Positions 1 through 8,514 of a stretch of 64,000 nucleotides of DNA are shown here, one piece after another. The position numbers and the translations under genes are program-made. Position 1 is the stretch's first letter. The number at the start of each line of letters is the position of its first letter. The notes below the pieces were generated by a model. That model was given only the letters and a program-made list of their open reading frames with translations, did not search any database and had not been told where the DNA came from. The DNA is from Naumannella halotolerans (GTDB lineage Bacteria > Actinomycetota > Actinomycetes > Propionibacteriales > Propionibacteriaceae): positions 124,001-188,000 of the forward strand of contig NZ_SOAW01000003.1 of NCBI RefSeq assembly GCF_004364645.1. The letters run 5' to 3'.

Positions 1-2
1 AG

Positions 3-1268
3 GTGACCGTGCTCGGCGGTCCGACCGATCGGTGGACCCGCCAGGAGACCCTGCTGGACGCCGCCGACTTCCGGCTCATCCGGGCCGGGATCGTGCTCAC
101 CCATCGGGTGAGCGACGGCCGTGGTGACTGGAACCTCTCGGCGCCGGGGTGGCATCCGTGGTTGCCGGCCGATCGCAGTGAGCCGATGAGCGACGGGGAT
201 CTTCCCGACGAACTCGCCTCGCTGATCCGCCCGTTCCGGCGGGACGCGCCGCTCACCCCGGTCGCCGCCCTGGAGGTGGACAACTGGACCTATGCCTTGC
301 AGTCGGCCGGTGAACGGATCACCACCGTGACCGACAAGTTCGTCACCGTCCGCTCCGGTGGGCTCACCACCTCGCGATTCCGGGAGGTCACCGTCGGGGC
401 GGGGTTGAACACCGAGCAGCGCGAATGGGTGATCGAGATCCTCGGGTTGGCCGGTGGCACCCAGGTCGAGGAGTTCGTCTCCCTGGCCGGTCGGATCGGC
501 GCCCCGGCCACCGGCCGTACCGATTTCCCGGCCCCGGCGCCCTGGGATGATCACAGCCGGATCGACGTGGTGATCGGATCCCTGCTGGCCGCCCGGCTGC
601 AGATGATCATCACTGCCGATCTTGCACTGCGCGGTGGTGGCCCGGCGGATCCGTTGATCGAACAGCTGACGGCCGTGGCCACCGAGTTGCGCGGACTGGC
701 GCCGTTCCTGCGGCACCCGTCGAGCCTTCCCGAGGACTACATCGAGATCGCCGAGCGTCTACGTGCTGCCGATCCTGACGAAGCGCTGACGGTGATCAAC
801 AGTGGCCGTCACCTGAAGGCGCTGGACACGTTGATCCGCAGCGTCCGGGCACCCCGGCTGGTCGACGGCATCGACACCGATCAACCACCGAAGGCGCGCG
901 ATGCCTTCGGTGGCCTGTTGGAACGGGTCTGCCTGGACTTCGTCGAGGCCTGCGACCGGTTGTCGCCGGAGTCCGATGACGAAGCCTGGCAGGCCGCCGT
1001 CGCCGCCGGTGGGCAGTTGATCAACTCCGCAGCGATCACGCAGATGATCAAGCCCAAACGTTCGAAGCGGGTACGCCGGGCGACGAAATCGATGCTCGCC
1101 GAGTTGCGGCAGTCGATCATCGACAGCTCGCCACCGGAGATCGACCGACTGAGTCCGGCCGAGGCCTTCGAGGCCGGTCGGAGCTTCGAGCGCGCCGACG
1201 CCCGCCGGCAGGCCGCCCGGGCCCGGGCGGTGGCCCTGTGGTCCTCGCTGCGAGGAGAGTTCCGATGA
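3..1268 (+). CDS. CYTH and CHAD domain protein, 5' end cut by window
   Basis: This is the end of a two-domain protein. The first 145 or so visible residues look like the later part of a CYTH (triphosphate tunnel) domain: the stretch LLDAADFRLIRAGIVLTHR matches the family pattern of a substrate tunnel strand, and ITTVTDKFVTVRSG a later one. Residues from about 190 to the end are helical with scattered His, Arg and Lys, as in CHAD domains, which bind polyphosphate. The family's N-terminal ExExK strand is missing, so the gene very probably begins before base 1 and the GTG at base 3 is internal. CYTH-CHAD proteins are linked to polyphosphate and triphosphate metabolism; the substrate here is unknown. 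tmk follows after 25 bases on the same strand. Confidence 0.75.
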   Translation: MTVLGGPTDRWTRQETLLDAADFRLIRAGIVLTHRVSDGRGDWNLSAPGWHPWLPADRSEPMSDGDLPDELASLIRPFRRDAPLTPVAALEVDNWTYALQSAGERITTVTDKFVTVRSGGLTTSRFREVTVGAGLNTEQREWVIEILGLAGGTQVEEFVSLAGRIGAPATGRTDFPAPAPWDDHSRIDVVIGSLLAARLQMIITADLALRGGGPADPLIEQLTAVATELRGLAPFLRHPSSLPEDYIEIAERLRAADPDEALTVINSGRHLKALDTLIRSVRAPRLVDGIDTDQPPKARDAFGGLLERVCLDFVEACDRLSPESDDEAWQAAVAAGGQLINSAAITQMIKPKRSKRVRRATKSMLAELRQSIIDSSPPEIDRLSPAEAFEAGRSFERADARRQAARARAVALWSSLRGEFR

Positions 1269-1293
1269 CCACTCCACCGGTACGGGTGCGGGC

Positions 1294-1929
1294 ATGAGCG
1301 GCTTGTTCGTCGTCTTCGAGGGCGGTGACGGGGTCGGCAAGTCGACCCAGCAGCGACTGCTCGCCGAACGCCTGACCGAGGCCGGGATCGCCCAGCTGAC
1401 GACCCGTCAACCCGGTGGCACACCGGCCGGGGCGACCATCCGGAGCATCCTGCTGGACCCGGCCACCGGGGATCTGGCGCCGAAGGCCGAGGCCCTGTTG
1501 TATGCCGCGGACAAGGCACAGCATGTGCACGAGGTGGTACGACCTGCCCTGGCACGTGGTGAGGTCGTCGTCTGCGACCGCTATGTCGACTCGTTGCTCG
1601 CCTACCAGGGCGCCGGCCGGGTGCTGTCGAGCTCGGAGGTGGCCGAGATCTCCGATTGGGCGACCGATGGTCTGCTGCCCGACCTGACCGTACTGCTGGA
1701 TCTGGATCCGGTACGCGGGGTCGCCGACATCGTCGCCAAGGATCGGATCGAGGCAGCCGGTGCCGACTTCCACCAGCGGGTACGCGAGGGGTTCCTGAGC
1801 CTGGCCGGAGCCGATCCGGGTCGCTACCTGGTACTGCCCGCCCGCGATGACCGGTCCGCGATCGCCGGGGTCGTCTGGCGCCGAGTGCGAGAACTGCTGT
1901 CGGAGCGACCGGGTAACTTCGGATCGTGA
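1294..1929 (+). CDS. tmk: Thymidylate kinase
   Basis: Phosphorylates dTMP to dTDP with ATP, an essential step of dTTP synthesis in the cytosol. The 211-residue length is normal for the family. A P-loop GGDGVGKST lies at residues 10-18 and the family DR(Y/S) motif is visible as CDRYVDSLLAYQGAGR near residue 90. The ATG at 1294 puts the P-loop at its usual distance from the N-terminus. The gene is followed by holB after 49 bases; tmk next to holB is a frequent arrangement in bacteria and supports both calls. Confidence 0.95.
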   Translation: MSGLFVVFEGGDGVGKSTQQRLLAERLTEAGIAQLTTRQPGGTPAGATIRSILLDPATGDLAPKAEALLYAADKAQHVHEVVRPALARGEVVVCDRYVDSLLAYQGAGRVLSSSEVAEISDWATDGLLPDLTVLLDLDPVRGVADIVAKDRIEAAGADFHQRVREGFLSLAGADPGRYLVLPARDDRSAIAGVVWRRVRELLSERPGNFGS

Positions 1930-1978
1930 CGACAGACCCCCGACCGGCGGGTCGGACAGCCAGACGGGCAGGGGAGCG

Positions 1979-3193
1979 ATGAGTCAGGTCGAGACCGCAC
2001 CGTTCCCGGTCGAGCCCGGCAGCGGAGGCTTCGGTGTCTGGGCCGACCTGGTCGGTCAGGGTCGGGCGGTGGACACCCTGAGGCGTGCCGTCGCCGGCGG
2101 GCCGCATGCGATGAGCCACGCCTGGTTGATCACCGGGCCGCCGGGGTCCGGACGCTCGAATGCCGCCCGGGCCTTCGCCGCTGCCCTGGAATGTGAATCG
2201 GCGGATCGGACCATGGCCGGCTGCGGGGAGTGCCGCGGCTGCCGTACCGCGCTCAGCGGAGCCCATCCCGATGTCACCCTGGTCCGCACCGAGATGCTGT
2301 CCATCGGGGTCGACGAGATCCGCGACCTGGTGCGCCGGGCGTCGATGAGCCCGAGCGTCGGCCGCCATCAGGTGCTGGTGATCGAGGATGCCGATCGGGT
2401 CACCGAGCGCGGGGCCGATGCGTTGTTGAAGAGCATCGAGGAGCCCTCACCGCGGACGGTGTGGCTGCTCTGCGCGCCGACCCCGGAGGATGTGGTGGCG
2501 ACCATCCGCTCGCGGTCCCGGGCACTGCACCTGACCACTCCGCAGCCGGCCGCGGTCGCCGAGCTGTTGCAGCGCCGCGACGGCATCCCGGCCGAGCAGG
2601 CGGTGGCCGCCGCCCGCGCCGCGCAGGGCCACATCGGTCGGGCCCGGGTGCTCGCCCGTAACCCGGAGGCGCGGGAGCGGCGACATGCCGTGCTGCAGAT
2701 CCCCGGGCGATTGCGTTCCCTGGGTGCCTGTCTGACGGCGGCGGAGCAGCTTGTCACTGCCTGTTCGGCCGAGTCCGCCCAGGTCACCGCCGAGCTGGAC
2801 GTGAAGGAACGCGAGGAACTGGAACGGGCACTCGGGGTGGGGACGAAGGGCGCCAGGTCCCGCTCGGCGCAGGCAGCCTTGCGGGAGCTGGCCGATCAGC
2901 AGAAGGCACGGGCCAAGCGCTTCGAACGCGACGCCCTCGACCGGGCGTTGACCGAGTTGACCGGGTACTACCGCGATGTGCTGAACGTGCAGACCGGTGC
3001 GGCGGTTGAGCCGATCAATGTCGAACTGGCCGAACAGATCGCCGCGCAGGCGTCCCGGTCGCGTCCGGAGGCGACTCTGCGACGGATCGACGCACTGCTC
3101 GCCTGCCGGGAGGCATTGGAGACCAACGTCCGGCCACTGCTGGCGGTGGAGGCGATGTTGGTCGCGCTGGTCCGGGCCGATCGCCCCGACTGA
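1979..3193 (+). CDS. holB: DNA polymerase III delta prime subunit
   Basis: Clamp-loader subunit of the replicative polymerase. The reading frame is open from 1847, but the ATG at 1979 has a good ribosome binding site (GGGGAG) and starts beyond the end of tmk, so I use it; the protein is then 404 residues. An AAA+ core is evident: a degenerate P-loop GPPGSGRS at residues 53-60, where the usual Lys is Arg as expected for a delta prime subunit that does not hydrolyse ATP, and a zinc-binding cluster CGECRGC shortly after. VLVIEDADRV and LLKSIEEP are further clamp-loader motifs. The C-terminal third is helical collar sequence. Confidence 0.93.
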   Translation: MSQVETAPFPVEPGSGGFGVWADLVGQGRAVDTLRRAVAGGPHAMSHAWLITGPPGSGRSNAARAFAAALECESADRTMAGCGECRGCRTALSGAHPDVTLVRTEMLSIGVDEIRDLVRRASMSPSVGRHQVLVIEDADRVTERGADALLKSIEEPSPRTVWLLCAPTPEDVVATIRSRSRALHLTTPQPAAVAELLQRRDGIPAEQAVAAARAAQGHIGRARVLARNPEARERRHAVLQIPGRLRSLGACLTAAEQLVTACSAESAQVTAELDVKEREELERALGVGTKGARSRSAQAALRELADQQKARAKRFERDALDRALTELTGYYRDVLNVQTGAAVEPINVELAEQIAAQASRSRPEATLRRIDALLACREALETNVRPLLAVEAMLVALVRADRPD

Positions 3194-3218
3194 GAGCGGC
3201 CGCTGCACCCGATCGGTG

Positions 3219-3285
3219 ACCGGTCGACTCGTGGGTGTTGTCACCGGTCGACTCGTGGGTCGGGCACCGGGCCGATTCGTATGTC
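3219..3285 (+). repeat. 24-bp tandem repeat after holB
   Basis: The 18-base core ACCGGTCGACTCGTGGGT occurs at 3219-3236 and again exactly at 3243-3260, a period of 24 bases. A third, degraded copy starts near 3266. It lies 25 bases after the holB stop and has no coding potential that I would support. Confidence 0.8.
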
Positions 3286-3381
3286 GATTGCCCGGTTCCG
3301 CGGCGTGTCAGCCGTGTTGCTCCGCGATTCGGGGCTATGGCGATGAAACACTGACACGGACACCCCGGAAAGGAGAGGCTC

Positions 3382-4368
3382 GTGACCACGAAGTCCCAAG
3401 AGGCGGTCGACCACGAGTCGACACCCGACGATGCCGCAACCCCGAAGACGGGTTCCACCGCTGTGAACCGCTCCAGCCATGCCCAGGCCAATCAGGCGGT
3501 GCCGGCCGACGGTACGGCCGAGGACACCCACATCAGCCGTACCACCGATATTCAGGAGTCCCCCACGGTGAGCAGCGACCAGCCCAGCGGGGACAGGATT
3601 CCTGCCGACAACACCGACGAGGCGACCGAGCTGCTGCCGCAGACGCCCAGGAGCAGCGGCAGCGAGAAGAAGCCGGCCGAACCGACCCGGCCCCTCTACC
3701 GTGACGAGGTCGACGACTCGACCCAGGTGATCTCGCGTCCGGCCGACAGCGGGGAGCACACCCAGTTGCTCGCCGAGGTCGAGGCCGAGGAGACCGACTG
3801 GGCCGAACAGCGTCGTGCCCGTGAGGCCGCGCTGGGCATGAAGCAGCGTCCACCGGCCTATCAGGAGGAGGAACCGCAGCCGGTCGCACCGGCCAAGCGC
3901 AGCAAGTCCCCGCGTACCACCGACCGCTTCCTCGGCTCGCTCGGGCTGTTCGTGCTGCGGGTGATCGTCGCCGGGATCATGGGTCTGCACGGTGTGGCCA
4001 AGCTGTTCGATCTGGCCGGCGTGGAGACCATGTTGTCGAACACGGTCATCCCGTACCCCGACATCATGGCGCTGGTGCTGGCGATCAGCGAGGTGGCCAT
4101 CGCGGTGGCCCTGCTCCTCGGTGTGCTGGTCCGGCTGGCCGGACTCGGTGTCGCCGCCATCGGCATCGGCGCGCTGGTGTTCGTCCTCTGGCTGACCTTC
4201 CCGTTCCAGAACGGGTACGAGCTGACCGGTGAGCTGGAGCTGCTGCTCGGTGCGGTGGGCATCCTGTTCCTCTGCGTCGGCGGTGGCCGGTGGTCGATCG
4301 ACGGCAGCTTCCGGGCCAGCCGCCGTCGCAAGAAGGAGGAGACCGCGCTGGACCAGGCGTCGGTCTGA
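3382..4368 (+). CDS. DoxX-family membrane protein with long disordered N-terminus
   Basis: A 328-residue protein. Residues 1-175 are acidic, Thr/Ser/Pro-rich and probably disordered. Residues 180-310 hold four hydrophobic segments in the pattern of DoxX proteins (FVLRVIVAGIMGLHGVAKLF opens the first). DoxX relatives in actinobacteria have been tied to oxidative-stress membrane complexes; here that is only a family inference. The long N-terminus is typical of actinobacterial members and might be phosphorylated, which cannot be seen here. The GTG start at 3382 follows AAAGGAGAGG. A strong terminator follows, so the gene seems to be a single transcription unit. Confidence 0.8.
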   Translation: MTTKSQEAVDHESTPDDAATPKTGSTAVNRSSHAQANQAVPADGTAEDTHISRTTDIQESPTVSSDQPSGDRIPADNTDEATELLPQTPRSSGSEKKPAEPTRPLYRDEVDDSTQVISRPADSGEHTQLLAEVEAEETDWAEQRRAREAALGMKQRPPAYQEEEPQPVAPAKRSKSPRTTDRFLGSLGLFVLRVIVAGIMGLHGVAKLFDLAGVETMLSNTVIPYPDIMALVLAISEVAIAVALLLGVLVRLAGLGVAAIGIGALVFVLWLTFPFQNGYELTGELELLLGAVGILFLCVGGGRWSIDGSFRASRRRKKEETALDQASV

Positions 4369-4387
4369 TCCTCCAACACTGCCTTCA

Positions 4388-4433
4388 GCAGCGGGTGTCG
4401 CACCGATCGGTGCGACACCCGCTGCGTTTGTGT
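4388..4433 (+). terminator. Rho-independent terminator after the DoxX gene
   Basis: Bases 4388-4425 form a perfect 38-base palindrome centred on GATC, followed by GTTTGTGT. It closes the DoxX-type gene and isolates it from the peptidase downstream. Confidence 0.85.
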
Positions 4434-4517
4434 CTGCGATCCTGCAGGCGCAGGCATTCGTGATGTGGCGTAGGCCCTGATCCCGGACCGGAACCGTCGG
4501 TGCAGCAGCGCGCGTTC

Positions 4518-4554
4518 TTGATGCGCGCCGGGGCACAGGTAGATTGGCGCGGTG
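4518..4554 (+). promoter_or_regulatory. Leaderless promoter of the TAP-like peptidase gene
   Basis: TTGATG at 4518-4523, a 16-base spacer and TAGATT at 4540-4545 are followed six bases later by the GTG start codon at 4552. Transcription should begin at or next to the start codon. No ribosome binding site is present. Confidence 0.65.
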
Positions 4555-6147
4555 CCATCTGCGACGACCCCTGCCGCTCGCCGCTCCTCGACCATTCGGG
4601 CCGTGATCGCGTCGGTGACCGTATTGGCCGTGATCGTCGGACTCACCGCCGCCGCATTCGGCGCCGTCTTCGTGCAGCGCAGCACCCCGACCGAGCCGCC
4701 GGACGACAATCCGATCAACCGTGACGGGCGACCCCTGCAGCCGGTCCCCGAGGTGACCCCGGACGGGATGACCGAGCGCCCGGCCGAGATCGACGAACTC
4801 GGCTGGGACGGTCAGGATGTCGCCTGGCAGCCGTGTGAGGGTGGCGAATGCGCCGAGGTGCTGGCGCCCCTGGACTGGGACGATCCGGCCGGTCCGACGG
4901 CGATCACGCTCTTCATGCGGAAGGTGCCGGCCACCCAGTCGCCCCGGCTGGGGACCATCTTTGTCAATCCCGGCGGGCCGGGCGGCTCCGGTGCCGACTT
5001 CGCCACCGGGTTCGACCGTACCGGTCTGGAGCAGTACGACATCGTCGGCTGGGACCCCCGAGGGGTCGGCGCCTCCACGCCGGTCGTCTGCAGCGACACC
5101 GACATGGAGATCTTGTTCAACCAGGACTCCTCGCCCGATGACGAGGCCGAGCGGGAGGACCTGATGCAGGCCGAGGTGAATCTCGGCGCCTCCTGTCTGG
5201 AGAACTCCGGGCAACTGCTGGAGAACATCTCCACCGTGGACACCGTGCAGGACCTGGACATGTTGCGGAGCCTGGTCGGCGACCGTCGCCTGAACTACTA
5301 CGGCGCCTCCTACGGCACCGAGGTCGGTGCCCGGTACGCCTCGATGTTCCCGCAGACCTCGGGCCGTCTGGTGCTGGACAGCGCCGTGGACATCACCGGC
5401 GAGGAGGAAGTGGCGCAGTCGGAGGGATTCCAGCGGGCGCTGGAGAACTTCAGCCAGTGGTGTGCCGAACAGGAGCAGTGCGTCCTCGGCGGCAGTGCCG
5501 AGGAGGTGATGGGCGTGGTCACCGACCTGACGGTGAAACTGGACAGCGAGCCCGTCTCGGTCGGCAACCGCAGCCTCACCCAGTCGGCATTCGTCACTGC
5601 GGTCGCCCAGATGCTGTACTCCGACGAGTCGGTGTGGAGCTACCTTGGCCAGGGCGTCGACGATGCCCGCAACGGCGACGGGCAGTTGATGTTGGCGATC
5701 GCCGACTCCTACTGGAACCGCAATGACGACGGCAGCTACGGGGGCCTGCTGAAGTCGTTCAACGCGATCCGCTGTCTGGACGAACCCGATGAGGGTTATG
5801 CCGGAGCCGATGCCGATGCGGCGGCCGCCGCAGAGGTGTCCCCCTGGGCCGGGCGGTTCATGGGCCCGGACTACGGGTGCCCCTCGTGGCCGGTGGCGGC
5901 GATCGAGGACCCGGGTCCGATCGAGGCCGAGGGGGCCGAGCCAATCCTGGTGGTCGGCACCACCGGCGATTCGGCCACCCCGTACGAGAATGCGGTCAGC
6001 ATGGCCGATCAGCTCGGGGTGGGACGGTTGCTGACCTTCGAGGGCAACGGTCACGTCGCCTACGGCCGCAACGAGTGTGTGAACACGACGATTCGCGACT
6101 ACTTCCTCGATCGGGTGCCGGAGGACGAGACCACCTGCTCGGCCTGA
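4552..6147 (+). CDS. Secreted alpha/beta hydrolase, TAP-like peptidase
   Basis: Predicted exported serine hydrolase of 531 residues, of the Streptomyces tripeptidyl aminopeptidase type. Residues 15-40 form a hydrophobic signal segment after several Arg. The oxyanion-hole motif NPGGPGGSG is followed by the nucleophile elbow YGASYGTE (GxSxG), and the C-terminus holds the expected acid and base in GTTGDSATP and GNGHVAYG, together with a Cys-rich TAP C-terminal region. It probably trims N-terminal peptides outside the cell. The GTG start at 4552 is chosen because the promoter -10 box ends six bases before it. It stands alone between a terminator and the GNAT gene. Confidence 0.85.
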   Translation: MPSATTPAARRSSTIRAVIASVTVLAVIVGLTAAAFGAVFVQRSTPTEPPDDNPINRDGRPLQPVPEVTPDGMTERPAEIDELGWDGQDVAWQPCEGGECAEVLAPLDWDDPAGPTAITLFMRKVPATQSPRLGTIFVNPGGPGGSGADFATGFDRTGLEQYDIVGWDPRGVGASTPVVCSDTDMEILFNQDSSPDDEAEREDLMQAEVNLGASCLENSGQLLENISTVDTVQDLDMLRSLVGDRRLNYYGASYGTEVGARYASMFPQTSGRLVLDSAVDITGEEEVAQSEGFQRALENFSQWCAEQEQCVLGGSAEEVMGVVTDLTVKLDSEPVSVGNRSLTQSAFVTAVAQMLYSDESVWSYLGQGVDDARNGDGQLMLAIADSYWNRNDDGSYGGLLKSFNAIRCLDEPDEGYAGADADAAAAAEVSPWAGRFMGPDYGCPSWPVAAIEDPGPIEAEGAEPILVVGTTGDSATPYENAVSMADQLGVGRLLTFEGNGHVAYGRNECVNTTIRDYFLDRVPEDETTCSA

Positions 6148-6293
6148 GCCGGCCCTTTCGCCAGCGGTGGTTGCCCGGATCGGCCGTCGGTGACGATCCG
6201 ACTCTCGTCCGCGGGCGAGCAATGCCAGGCGTGCATCGATCAGGGGTTGCGTACCTACCGTGGAGGAGGGCGGGTCGGTAGCGCGACCGGAGG

Positions 6294-6308
6294 TACAGTC
6301 CGAGCGTG
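6294..6308 (+). promoter_or_regulatory. Leaderless -10 box of the GNAT gene
   Basis: TACAGT at 6294-6299, six bases, then the GTG start at 6306. I see no convincing -35 box and no ribosome binding site. Confidence 0.55.
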
Positions 6309-6806
6309 CAGACACGACAGTTGCCCGATGGCGCGGTGGTACGGGAAGCCCGACCGGGCGATGAGCCGGGGATCCTGGCCGCGATCCAGGCCCTGGCCGA
6401 GTACGAGCGCGAACCCGATGCGGTGGACAACACCACCGAGGCCTTGACCGAGATGCTCTTCGGCGGCGAGCCGAAGGTCTTCGCCCAGGTCGTGGAGCGG
6501 TCCGGCCGGATCGTCGGGATCGCGGTGTGGTTCCTGACCTACTCCACCTGGACCGGGAAGCACGGCATCTGGTTGGAGGACCTGTACGTCCACGAATCCG
6601 AGCGCGGCAGCGGGTACGGACTGGCGCTGATGGCCTCCCTGGCCCAGGTATGTCTGCAGCGGGGCTATCCCCGGTTCGAGTGGACGGTCCTGGACTGGAA
6701 CGCCCCCTCGATCGGCTTCTACCGCTCGATCGGTGCCCTCGGGATGGAGGAGTGGACCACCCAGCGTGTCACCGGTCAGGCGCTGCAGCGGTTGGCCGCT
6801 CGCTGA
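6306..6806 (+). CDS. GNAT-family N-acetyltransferase, diamine acetyltransferase-like
   Basis: A 166-residue single-domain acetyltransferase. The acetyl-CoA loop is visible in YVHESERGSGYGLALM near residues 97-112, and WNAPSIGFYRSIGA is the classic C-terminal GNAT strand-helix with Asn and Tyr. Overall the sequence resembles spermidine/diamine acetyltransferases (GIWLEDLYV, EWTVLDWN). The substrate cannot be assigned with certainty; a small polyamine-like amine is the best guess. The GTG start is fixed by the -10 hexamer six bases upstream. Monocistronic, followed by a tRNA gene. Confidence 0.85.
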   Translation: MQTRQLPDGAVVREARPGDEPGILAAIQALAEYEREPDAVDNTTEALTEMLFGGEPKVFAQVVERSGRIVGIAVWFLTYSTWTGKHGIWLEDLYVHESERGSGYGLALMASLAQVCLQRGYPRFEWTVLDWNAPSIGFYRSIGALGMEEWTTQRVTGQALQRLAAR

Positions 6807-6831
6807 TTTCGGGCTGCATGGTCGCGACCGG

Positions 6832-6837
6832 TATAGT
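6832..6837 (+). promoter_or_regulatory. -10 box of the tRNA-Thr gene
   Basis: TATAGT at 6832-6837, preceded by ACCGG, lies 22 bases before the mature tRNA 5' end. The -35 region is poor. Confidence 0.5.
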
Positions 6838-6859
6838 GCCGCACGGTCGGAATGACCGC

Positions 6860-6935
6860 GCCACCTTAGCTCAGTCGGTAGAGCGACGCTCTCGTAAAGC
6901 GTAGGTCAGGGGTTCGATTCCCCTAGGTGGCTCCA
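6860..6935 (+). tRNA. tRNA-Thr (anticodon CGT)
   Basis: A complete cloverleaf of 76 bases with encoded CCA. The acceptor stem GCCACCT pairs with AGGTGGC, the anticodon arm is ACGCT-CTCGTAA-AGCGT with anticodon CGT reading ACG codons, and the T-arm carries GGTTCGATTC. The D-arm is GCTC...GAGC. No integrase or element is seen at its 3' end, so it is not an obvious integration site here. Confidence 0.96.
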
Positions 6936-7191
6936 CCGCTACGAGCAGCCGCCTGACGTGCCCCAGCGCCTGCCGATCTCAAGCCACGGTTGACGGTTTC
7001 CCGGATCGTGACCAGACGCACATCCCCGCCACAGCGGCGTTTGCGCGGCTTCACGACGCCGTGTAGTTGACGGGCCGGAAACCACGGTAGCCACGCATGT
7101 CGGGGGAGGGCTAGCATCGCCCCACAAGTGCAACGCAGAGGACGCTCTCATGGTCTCCCCATGAGGATGTTCCACACGATGAGGTGATCGG
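6936..7191 (+). other. Intergenic region between tRNA-Thr and the sugar importer
   Basis: No gene is supported here. TAGCAT at 7112-7117 is a possible -10 box for the importer operon, which would give a leader of about 70 bases ending in GAGGTGATCGG before the ATG at 7192. Confidence 0.4.
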
Positions 7192-8514
7192 ATGGCAGAC
7201 CAGAAGGTGACGCAGACCGTCGGTCGGCGTTGGCGCAACGGCATCAAAGCGGTCGCCGTCGTCTCCGCGCTGGGCTTCGTGGCGACTGCCTGCTCCGGCT
7301 CGTCCGGTCCGCCGACGCTCACCTGGTACATCAACCCCGATGACGGTGGGCAGGCCGCGATCGCGCAGAAGTGCACCGAACAGGCCAATGGTGCCTACAC
7401 CATCGAGACCTCGTTGCTGCCCAATGATGCGGCCTCCCAGCGCGAACAGCTCGCCCGGCGGTTGGCAGCCGGTGACTCGTCGATGGACATCATGAGCCTC
7501 GACCCGCCCTACATCCCCGAATTGGCCGAGCCCGGTTTCCTCGCGCCGGTGCCCGACGACATCGCCCAGAGCTCCACCCAGGACGTGGTCCAGGGAGCCA
7601 TCGACGGTGCGACCTGGAAGGGTGAACTGGTGACGGTGCCCTTCTGGGCCAACACCCAGATCCTCTGGTACCGCAAGTCGGTCGCCGAGGCCGCCGGGTT
7701 GGACATGACCCAGCCGGTCACCTGGGACCAACTGATCGAAGCCGCCCGCTCCCAGGACAAGTACCTCGGTGTGCAGGGGGCGCGGGCCGAGTCGATGACG
7801 GTCTGGCTGAATGCCCTGATCGCCTCCGGTGGAGGCGAGATCGTGGTCAACCCCGAGGCATCGGCCGAGGAACTGCAACTCGGCCTGGACTCCCCGCAGG
7901 GGGAGAAGGCTGCCGAGATCATCAGCACCATCGGCACCGAAGGGCTCGGCGGTCCCGGTCTGCCGACGATGGACGAGAACGCCTCGATGGAGTTGTTCCA
8001 GGGCGATCAAGGCTCCTTCATGGTCAACTACAACTTCGTCTGGCCGGCCATGCAGTCGGCAGTGGAGGAGGGCAGCCTGGACCAGTCGGTGGTCGACGAC
8101 ATCGGATGGGCGGTCTTCCCCCGGGTCGATGCCGACACCGAGGCCGCGCCGCCGCTGGGCGGGATCAACCTCGGCGTGGGAGCCGACTCCGACCATGTGG
8201 ACCTTGCCTACGAGGCGATCTCCTGCATCGTGCAGCCGGAGAACCAGACCGAGTACTTCGTCACCAACGGCAATGCGCCGGCGGTCCGTAGTGCCTTCGA
8301 TGACCCGAGCGTGGCTCAGGACTTCCCGATGGCGACGACCATCCGGGAGTCGCTGGACATCGCCGCACCGCGGCCGCAGACCCCGTACTACAACGAGGTC
8401 TCCACCGGCATCCAGCAGACCTGGACCCCGCCGTCGGCCGTCGATCCGGCGAGCACCCCGGCGTCGTCGCAGCAGTTCATCACCGAGGTTCTCAGAGGGG
8501 AGCGCCTGCTGTGA
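7192..8514 (+). CDS. Sugar-binding lipoprotein of an ABC importer, LpqY-like
   Basis: Extracytoplasmic solute-binding protein of 440 residues. The N-terminus has basic residues, a hydrophobic stretch and a lipobox-like VATAC at about residues 30-34, so it should be lipid-anchored. The opening of the mature protein, LTWYINPDDGG, and the block SQREQLARRLAAGDSSMDIM resemble LpqY, the trehalose-binding lipoprotein of mycobacteria. Gene order (binding protein, permease, permease, ATPase) matches lpqY-sugA-sugB-sugC. Trehalose or a related glucoside is therefore the likely substrate, though binding-pocket residues cannot be checked here. The stop overlaps the next start by four bases (GTGA). Confidence 0.85.
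   Translation: MADQKVTQTVGRRWRNGIKAVAVVSALGFVATACSGSSGPPTLTWYINPDDGGQAAIAQKCTEQANGAYTIETSLLPNDAASQREQLARRLAAGDSSMDIMSLDPPYIPELAEPGFLAPVPDDIAQSSTQDVVQGAIDGATWKGELVTVPFWANTQILWYRKSVAEAAGLDMTQPVTWDQLIEAARSQDKYLGVQGARAESMTVWLNALIASGGGEIVVNPEASAEELQLGLDSPQGEKAAEIISTIGTEGLGGPGLPTMDENASMELFQGDQGSFMVNYNFVWPAMQSAVEEGSLDQSVVDDIGWAVFPRVDADTEAAPPLGGINLGVGADSDHVDLAYEAISCIVQPENQTEYFVTNGNAPAVRSAFDDPSVAQDFPMATTIRESLDIAAPRPQTPYYNEVSTGIQQTWTPPSAVDPASTPASSQQFITEVLRGERLL

Noticed and set aside
3241-6315. A 1024-codon minus-strand open frame
   Set aside because: Antisense to the DoxX-type and peptidase genes, with low-complexity His/Arg/Gly composition and no ribosome binding site.
6860-6935. tRNA-Thr gene as an integration site
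   Set aside because: No integrase, no partial tRNA repeat and no change of composition is visible downstream.
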